Shown: positions 57,660-64,000 of the stretch, one piece after another
Numbering within the stretch: position 1 is the first letter of the stretch
Layout: each line of letters starts with the position of its first letter
NCBI RefSeq assembly: GCF_000283155.1
Contig: NW_004454229.1
Coordinates: forward strand, 7,330,148-7,394,147
DNA length: 64,000 nucleotides
Origin: Ceratotherium simum simum
Lineage: Eukaryota; Chordata; Mammalia; Perissodactyla; Rhinocerotidae
Reading direction: 5' to 3'
Made by a program: the position numbers and the translations under genes
The notes under the pieces: generated by a model
The model's database searches: none
Told to the model about the DNA's origin: nothing
The model's input: only the letters and a program-made list of their open reading frames with translations

Positions 57660-58560
57660 AATCGAATATTGTGAGCCAGGGGTACTAGAGACACAGAGAT
57701 AAAAAGAAACAGTGCTGCTCCTCAAGCCTAACAGAAATTCAGATGCATATAAGTAAACACATCTTTTTTGTAACGAGAATACCATCACTGCTTTACTTGG
57801 TGAAGGCACAAAATGCAGTGGGAGAAGGTGGTGGTGTGAAACAAGTGTCCCTTAAAGAGAAAAGGCATTGAGCTAACCTTGAAGAATGAATCAGTGTCAG
57901 CCAGGCAGATGGATATTGGGGTTTAGGGGTGAGAGTAGGGCAACAGATGGTTCCTAAACTGCAAGGGAGAATGTGGAACCAGAAGGCAGGAGATGAGACT
58001 GGACAGGTAAGTTTGGAGACCTTGAAAGAAAAGTTTAGATTTTACCTATAGGAAATGAGGAACCACCAAACATTTTTGAGCAAGGTTATCCCGTGACTGA
58101 AATTTGCATTTTATTTTATTTTATTTTTTATTTATTTATTTATTTATTTTTGTGTGTGTGTGAGCAAGATCAGCCCTGAGCTAACATCCGTGCTAATCCT
58201 CCTATTTTTGCTGAGGAAGACCGGCTCTGAGCTAACATCTACTGCCAATCCTCCTCCTTTTTTTTCCCCAAAGCCCCAGTAGATAGTTGTATGTCATAGT
58301 TGCACATCCTTCTAGGTGCTGTACGTGGGACGCGGCCTCAGCATGGCCGGAGAAGCGGTGCGTCGGTGCGCGCCTGGGATCCGAACCCAGGCCGCCAGTA
58401 GCGGAGCGTGTGCACTTAACTGCTAAGCCACGGGGCCGGCCCTAAAATTTGCATTTTAGAAATGCATCATTCTGGTGCCACTGAGTGGCACAGAGAAACA
58501 GTAAGAAAGGAACATGAACAAAACCAGAGCAGTAATAGTGGGGATAGACAGAAGGGCAGG
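57660..58560 (+). mobile_element. Unnamed old repeat, split by an ERE
   Basis: AACCTTGAAGAATGAATCAG, GGAACCACCAAACATTTTTG, AGCAAGGTTATCCCGTGACT, then after the ERE ATGCATCATTCTGGTGCCAC: same family as 19,790-20,990. Confidence 0.5.
58114..58442 (-). mobile_element. ERE SINE, composite long type
   Basis: Reverse copy; head GGGCCGGCCCCGTGGCTTAG at 58,442; T/A-rich (TTTA)n tail from 58,114. Target duplication AAATTTGCATTTTA on both sides. Confidence 0.95.
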
Positions 58561-59861
58561 AGAGAGATTTAGGGTTAGATTCCAAAGAAGCTATTCACTA
58601 AGAAAAGTGAGTAATAAGTCTAGACCAAATTAAACAACTCATAGATGGTGTTGCCATTTTCTGTATGGAATACCTTCATATTTCCTAGGATCTGAAATAT
58701 ATTTTAAATTGCTACCAAAATGCTTCACTGTAGATTTCCAACTGTAGGTTTCAGAAAGCCATTCAATTTTCAACCAAAACTGATAATGAAGGAGTGGGAA
58801 ATGAAAAGACGGGAAAAAAAGCTTAAAAAAATGACCTGTTTATGAAAAGCTAGATTCTAAGAGTAACACAAAGCAGAAATTGAAAAGTCTTGGCAATATA
58901 ATGTCTGACCAACAAGTCTTTCTGAAAAAATTTTAATTTCAGAAACCATTTTGGAAAACTACTGATAAAGAATGTATCATGTTGTTTACTAAGTTTTTTT
59001 AAGAAAATATTTCCAACATAAACACCTTAAACTTAAGTGAAAGCATATCAAATGGTGTCAATCAAATTTCACAAGGCAATAACTGGCTAAGATACTACAG
59101 GAAAGCAGAGTGTGTGCTGGGACAACAAAGCTTATCCTTAGAAGTGAGAAGACTTTGGTGGGCACCCAAGATGTTTTTATCTCTAAGGGGAAAATCAAAT
59201 CTTCACCTCAGCCCTAGAAAAAGCTTCTTTGCATCATGGCTGAAACATTTCAATTTCCGGAAAGATTATCAGAATTTAATTTCGACTTAGTTGTGTTAGC
59301 TCTTTTCTCCAGAACAAATAAAAATAAACCAAATCTACAGTTATATGTTCCATTAACTAGCTTAAGGTTAACCTCTAAAACAAGCAGATTCTACTTCCCT
59401 TACACATGACACACACACACATACCCAGAGAAATAAAAAATGTAAGCCACCAAGGGTGGAAGCCAGGTTTCTCACTGTTACATAGTGAAATGAACTCAAC
59501 ATCATAAAAACAAAACGGTTATAAGATACTTTGCCAAAAACTCACCACACAGATGATCAACCATAAAAATGTCACCTACTACTAATACGAGCTTAAAAAA
59601 ATTTTATAAGTAATGATTGAAATGTTTCAATACTGAACAATAAAAATTCCTTTGATAATAATGAGAATAAGAAATACTAACTTAAAAAAGAAACTAAAAC
59701 TCCCTAGAAGGAAGGTGAGAAAAGACATTTACTTTTGAAAATGAAGTACAACTTTCTTAGTAGGGCCTGGGAATCCTCAAACTGAAAGGTCCCTCGAATC
59801 TGAATTTTCTGGGTGCCAGAAGCTTACTTCTTTATTTGCCCAACTTTCTTCTTCTTTCATT

Positions 59862-60150
59862 TTTTTTTTTTTAAACTAAATCTTTGCTAAAATGTATTAC
59901 ACATTCCCGACCTTTCTTAGAGCATCCTGGAACCTCTTCTTGAGTGTGGCATCATTAAACAGTCATGGTCTCAGGGCCATGAAGCAGGGAAAGCTGCTTC
60001 ACGCGGCCCCATGCAAACTGGCCAGCCTGCTCTGGTCCAAGTCCGCCGGCAAGCTTCCGTTCTCTGCCATGAGCTGCTCCCGGTCACTTGTCACTGTCGT
60101 CAAATGTACTTGCCTTGAACAGCTCATCATCCCATGTTTGAACTACTACA
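59862..60150 (-). pseudogene. Possible retrocopy of unknown parent gene
   Basis: A GC-rich patch in AT-rich intron. On the minus strand a frame reads TWDDELFKASTFDDSDK then a stop, followed by about 200 bases and a run of 12 A (12 T on plus at about 59,862-59,873). A compact GC-rich, A-tailed patch fits a processed cDNA copy. I do not recognise the parent and found no clear target duplication or polyadenylation signal. It could instead be an unrecognised old repeat. Confidence 0.4.
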
Positions 60151-62580
60151 AAACCCTTCTAATTTGCTAGGAAACCTAATATTTAAACTTATTTGAACTA
60201 TATTTTTAAAAAAACAAGTTAAAACACAAATGAGGGAAATGCACGTGCTTTAGTGCATTAAATGTGTGGGGGTTCAATCTTATATATTTATGTGTTTACT
60301 TCGTATCTCTCTCTGGTATTCCAAATATGAAAACTTTCCTGGAAAAATGAAATCAAGATATGAAAAGTATTATTTAATTAAATCTTTCTAAATACAATAG
60401 TCCTTATTAAAAGAGAAAAATTTTTATCTTCACACTCAGATTCAAATAAAATCAATATATGATATTTGGGCAGTAAGCACAAAAACACGTAGTACATTGA
60501 TGTCTGCTATTTAGGTTGTATTCAAGGTGAAACCCGTTCCTCAAATTGTTAAACATTAAAACATTTACTTTTCTAATACTGTAATTGGTTTCAAATTTTA
60601 AGCTAACAGCATTATTATGCTGTATGAAGCAGTCACTACCTACTATGATGTCACTAGAACCACACTCACCAACATACAAAACGTACTTCCTTCGTGCCAG
60701 ATTACATTCATTCTAACAGCATATGGCCAGGTAATTACAAGGTGAGAATCCAATTGTTAGATGAACTCATAAGCCTAATTCCCAAAGGAGATACATATAC
60801 TAGATTATAGAGAAATTTTTATTTCAAAAATTGGGCTATGCTAATTAATCTTGCACATTCTCTATTTTTATTTCATCTACTTTCAACTGATTTTTGAAAT
60901 TATTTTATTTTTTACTCTAAATCCTTTAAATGGATTCTTCTTTTTTAATTTAGCAAGTCATAGTAAGTCACAAATTATAGGTCATGTACTCAAATCACTA
61001 ATAATTAACTAAAATTTACTTATTTCATATTTACTCCATGCTCAAATGTACGAGGATAGTTGTATTTTAGGGAAAAAAGAAGATTAATTTTAATACAAAT
61101 CTTAATATAAACATTGATGGTATTATAATTTTAATTCATAACTACCACTTACTACCAAATGGGGGAAAAAAAGAGGCAGGAATGAGGTAAGTTAAGGAAC
61201 AACACATTAATGTGACAGATATATTATAGCAGGACCAACTTCGGGGCCCTCAAAAAAAAAAAAAAGCAATGAAATCTTGCAAATACTTCTAACAAAATAT
61301 CTCCAGAAGGAATGTCCACATTAAAACAGGAACAAAACAAGGAGTTCACAATATTCATTAGGCTATATTATTAAATGTCACTTCTAGGAATATTAACTAC
61401 CATAGAACTAGACAGCCAAGAAACGTATTTCTAGCCGTTAATTGGTATCTTGCAAAAAAATTCCATTTTAGTATTTTCTAAAGACAAAATAAGGAGACAA
61501 TAATGAATAAGGTATATTTCACAATTGTTAAATTTTATAAGATGCCTACAACAGTACCTCGTTCTGATTTCTACTGACCCCTGGACCGGATCACAATTCT
61601 TAAGGGACCAACTCTCCCGGCTCTGTGAAGGGCAGAACCAGGGAGCATGCCCTTAGCAGTGGCCAGCAGGGTTTTACATTAGCCATATAAGAAATGGAGA
61701 AGGTTCCTGACAGTGGAGGTGTTACACATCTGGGTGAGTTATTTAGAACAGCTGTGAGACCTCAGTCTCTTTAATAACAGAACAGACTCTCATCCGCCAT
61801 GGAAAGGTTTTAAAGTACTGCTATTCAAAATCAAAACTGGACAGCTTCTCAAAGTCCCTTCTAGATCCAGAGACCAAGAATTACATATACATCCATGTCT
61901 GACAATACCAGTAACAACCAAACACAACTTTCTGCAAAACAATACCTTTACTTAATTGGAGCATATTAAATAGGTGGCTTTCTATGCAGTTTTATGTGTT
62001 TTGCTAGATACCTGGGTTTTTTCTATCTGCATTCTCCTTGCTTCTACTAAACCAGAAGTTAACTGCTTTTACTTTCCAAATTTTAATTTTTAAACCAAGT
62101 CCTAATTATAGCATGGGCCCAAATTACTAAACTGATTTACCTAACTAGCTACATGACCTTGGGAAGTCACTGCTTGTAAAACGAGAGGTGTGCACTAAGA
62201 TCCACTAGAATGTAAGCTCCATGTTCTGTTCACCTCTCTGCTCCCAGCCCCCAGACATGGAAGGCATCAAATGTTTATGGGAGGAGAGGATGAGCCCTGT
62301 CCCCAAACTACAAATATAAAATAAACGTAATCATTTTTCTTTTTTAACAATCATATTTTAATCTGTGTATTCCCAAACATTTTTAAGAGGACACTAAAAC
62401 TGAAATTTCCTATGCATCAAATAAAACTTTATATAATTTAAAATAAGGCCCTCATTTTTTAGAAATAAAATGGGTAGATTATACAAGAGCTGACAAACTT
62501 CACCCAGTTTGTTGCACTTCCTTTTTCTTCATCCCCTTCAACCCATCACTGCATCCTGTTCCTTTGTCATGTGAAAGGAA
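60150..62580. other. Repeat-poor AT-rich stretch
   Basis: No repeat family, gene or RNA recognised. Confidence 0.5.
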
Positions 62581-62589
62581 GGCAGCTGG

Positions 62590-62770
62590 GAGGGAGAAAG
62601 TGCACTGGACTTGCAGTGACTAGGCCTGAGTTCTAGTCCCGTCTCTTCCATTAACTGGTTCTGTGGGAACATGCCACCAGCCTTTTGGGGCCTGCAAGCC
62701 TGCATGTGTAAAACAAGAAAGCTGAGCTAATTATTAATTTCTAAAGTCTTCTGCTTTAAAAATCTATGAT
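62590..62770 (+). mobile_element. MIR SINE
   Basis: AGTGCACTGGACTTGCAGTG, TGAGTTCTAGTCCCGTCTCT, CTTCTGCTTTAAAAATCTAT in MIR order. Confidence 0.85.
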
Positions 62771-62929
62771 TCCTCTCTCATCTACCCATTATTCTATTCC
62801 TAATGCCTTGATTCAGTGCTTGCCACATCACTCCTAGACTTGTACAATAACCTCAAAATTTGTCTCTTTCCCTCTTTATTTTTCCTTCTTATCCTAAAAT
62901 GAATTTAATCCTAAAACCAGGAGTTGAGC

Positions 62930-63110
62930 AGAGTGAAAAGCACACCGTCTTTGCAATCAGAGAGACCCGGGTTTAAACTCAGACTGCCAGTAACTAATCG
63001 TATCTCTAAAATGGTGATATTATCTCACTGAGGATTAAATACAATGTATAAAGCACCTAATACAGAGCCTGACACACTGTAGATGCTCAACAACAATTAG
63101 CACCTTTCCC
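62930..63110 (+). mobile_element. MIR SINE
   Basis: TCAGAGAGACCCGGGTTTAA, TCTCTAAAATGGTGATATTA, GAGCCTGACACACTGTAGAT in MIR order, near complete to the 3' end. Confidence 0.87.
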
Positions 63111-64000
63111 TACTTCCCAAGATCAAAAGCCTCAGTTTCCCACTGTCTAGAGCAAGGATGACCAACGAGTTGCAAAGGTGGCGTGCAAGATCTGTGAAAC
63201 TACAGAGATGAAAACTGTGTTAAATGGTCTCACCAGGCTCCTGCATTTCTGCCCGAAGCTTCTGGGTAAAGCAGCCTCAGTCACCAGGCCCTCATGAACT
63301 CACCAAAGTAAATGGCGCAGCCTCCTCAGGCCAAATCCACAGGTCAAGAGGAAATGAAAACTTGACACAATTCTTCAAAAAGATATAGATTCTCTGATTT
63401 TACCTGAAAGCAAACTCCTCAGCCTGTCATTCATGGGAAAAGAAGCCAGTCCCAATTCTTTGTACTTAAATGCATAGGCAGCACAGCTCATGTTAACCTA
63501 CCACCAAGCATTAATTTGATTTTCTAATCATAGGAAATTAAAAGGTGTGACAAAAGAAAAAAAGAATGAAATTTCTCACAAAATGAAGATACACTGAGCT
63601 TGGTAGAGTTATACAAATGCCTTCAGAAAAAGCAATGGCTTTCTTCTTGATTTCAAAACTAGGTCAAAACTGGAAGGAACAAGAAAAGGAGTGATGGGGA
63701 CTTGCAAAGAGCTCATTTCTTAAAGTGACTTAAGTACAGTTAATTATATGGGAATTTTTCCCCAAACTAGGGATAATAAAAGTCTTTACTTCCAGACACT
63801 AGCCAAAGATACAGCCGAGTTACTGGGTAATAGAAGGCAATCGATCAAGTGTGCAGAAGTCCGGAAACCAAAGAAATCTTGTGAAGAAACCTGTTTTTTT
63901 GGAAGTGCAGCCTTCTTTCCCAAGCTATTTCAGCCCAAACTGCTAGAAAAGCATATAACAAGAACGATGTAACATTTAGGAAAAATTTTTTCAGAAGGCT

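Larger units (their letters stand above)
30626..64000 (-). other. USP24 first intron (incomplete, extends past window)
   Basis: At least 33.4 kb. No exon with USP24 UBA or glycine-rich N-terminal sequence and no CpG island is present, so the promoter lies outside. Repeat content is listed separately. Stretches in which I recognise little or nothing: 31,820-33,220; 39,080-41,230 (apart from a short old-repeat piece); 52,440-53,570; 54,930-57,450; 58,570-59,860; 60,150-62,580; 63,115-64,000. Confidence 0.8.

Noticed and set aside
1..64000. CRISPR array, operon or bacterial mobile system
   Set aside because: No spaced direct repeats, no dense coding; intron-rich mammalian DNA throughout.

Overview
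The window is mammalian nuclear DNA, most likely from an odd-toed ungulate (horse, donkey, zebra, rhinoceros or tapir). It carries 15 copies of the tRNA-Ser-derived ERE SINE, a family I know only from perissodactyls. MIR, L2, L1/HAL1, MLT1, MER1/MER5A and Tigger copies fit a placental mammal. I cannot name the genus from the sequence alone.

There is one protein-coding gene, on the minus strand: the N-terminal part of USP24, a very large ubiquitin-specific protease. Seventeen coding exons lie between positions 30,625 and 54, read from high to low coordinate. They join in frame without a gap into 1,794 coding bases (598 codons), roughly residues 110-707 of about 2,620. Every junction has an AG acceptor. 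Sixteen donors are GT; the donor at 6,858/6,857 is GC. The exon with the start codon and UBA domain lies beyond 64,000, and the catalytic USP domain lies before position 1, so the window encodes only the helical scaffold region between them.

Layout: 1-14,500 is the exon-dense part (exons w8-w17) with short introns, four EREs and a few MIRs. 14,500-30,600 holds exons w1-w7 in longer introns with a late-L1 block (15.2-17.2 kb), an old unassigned repeat (19.8-21.0 kb) and a HAL1-type block (22.2-23.2 kb). 30,626-64,000 is intron 1 (incomplete). It contains an L2, a 5.9-kb L1 that holds a second L1, itself holding an ERE (33.2-39.1 kb), a 100-N assembly gap inside another ERE (37,807-37,906), an MLT1 solo LTR in an L2 (43.8 kb), an almost complete Tigger DNA transposon in another L2 (45.1-48.1 kb), an LTR-like old repeat (48.6-49.5 kb), a MER1-type element in an L2 (50.0 kb), a MER5A inside a MIR (51.4 kb), and a possible retrocopy with a poly(A) tail near 60 kb. 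The last 12 kb is repeat-poor.

I found no undescribed gene system. The points most worth a second look are the 89-base GC-AG intron, the well-preserved Tigger element, the retrocopy-like GC-rich patch at about 59.9-60.15 kb, the nested L1 stack with the assembly gap, and two hairpin-forming inverted repeats.
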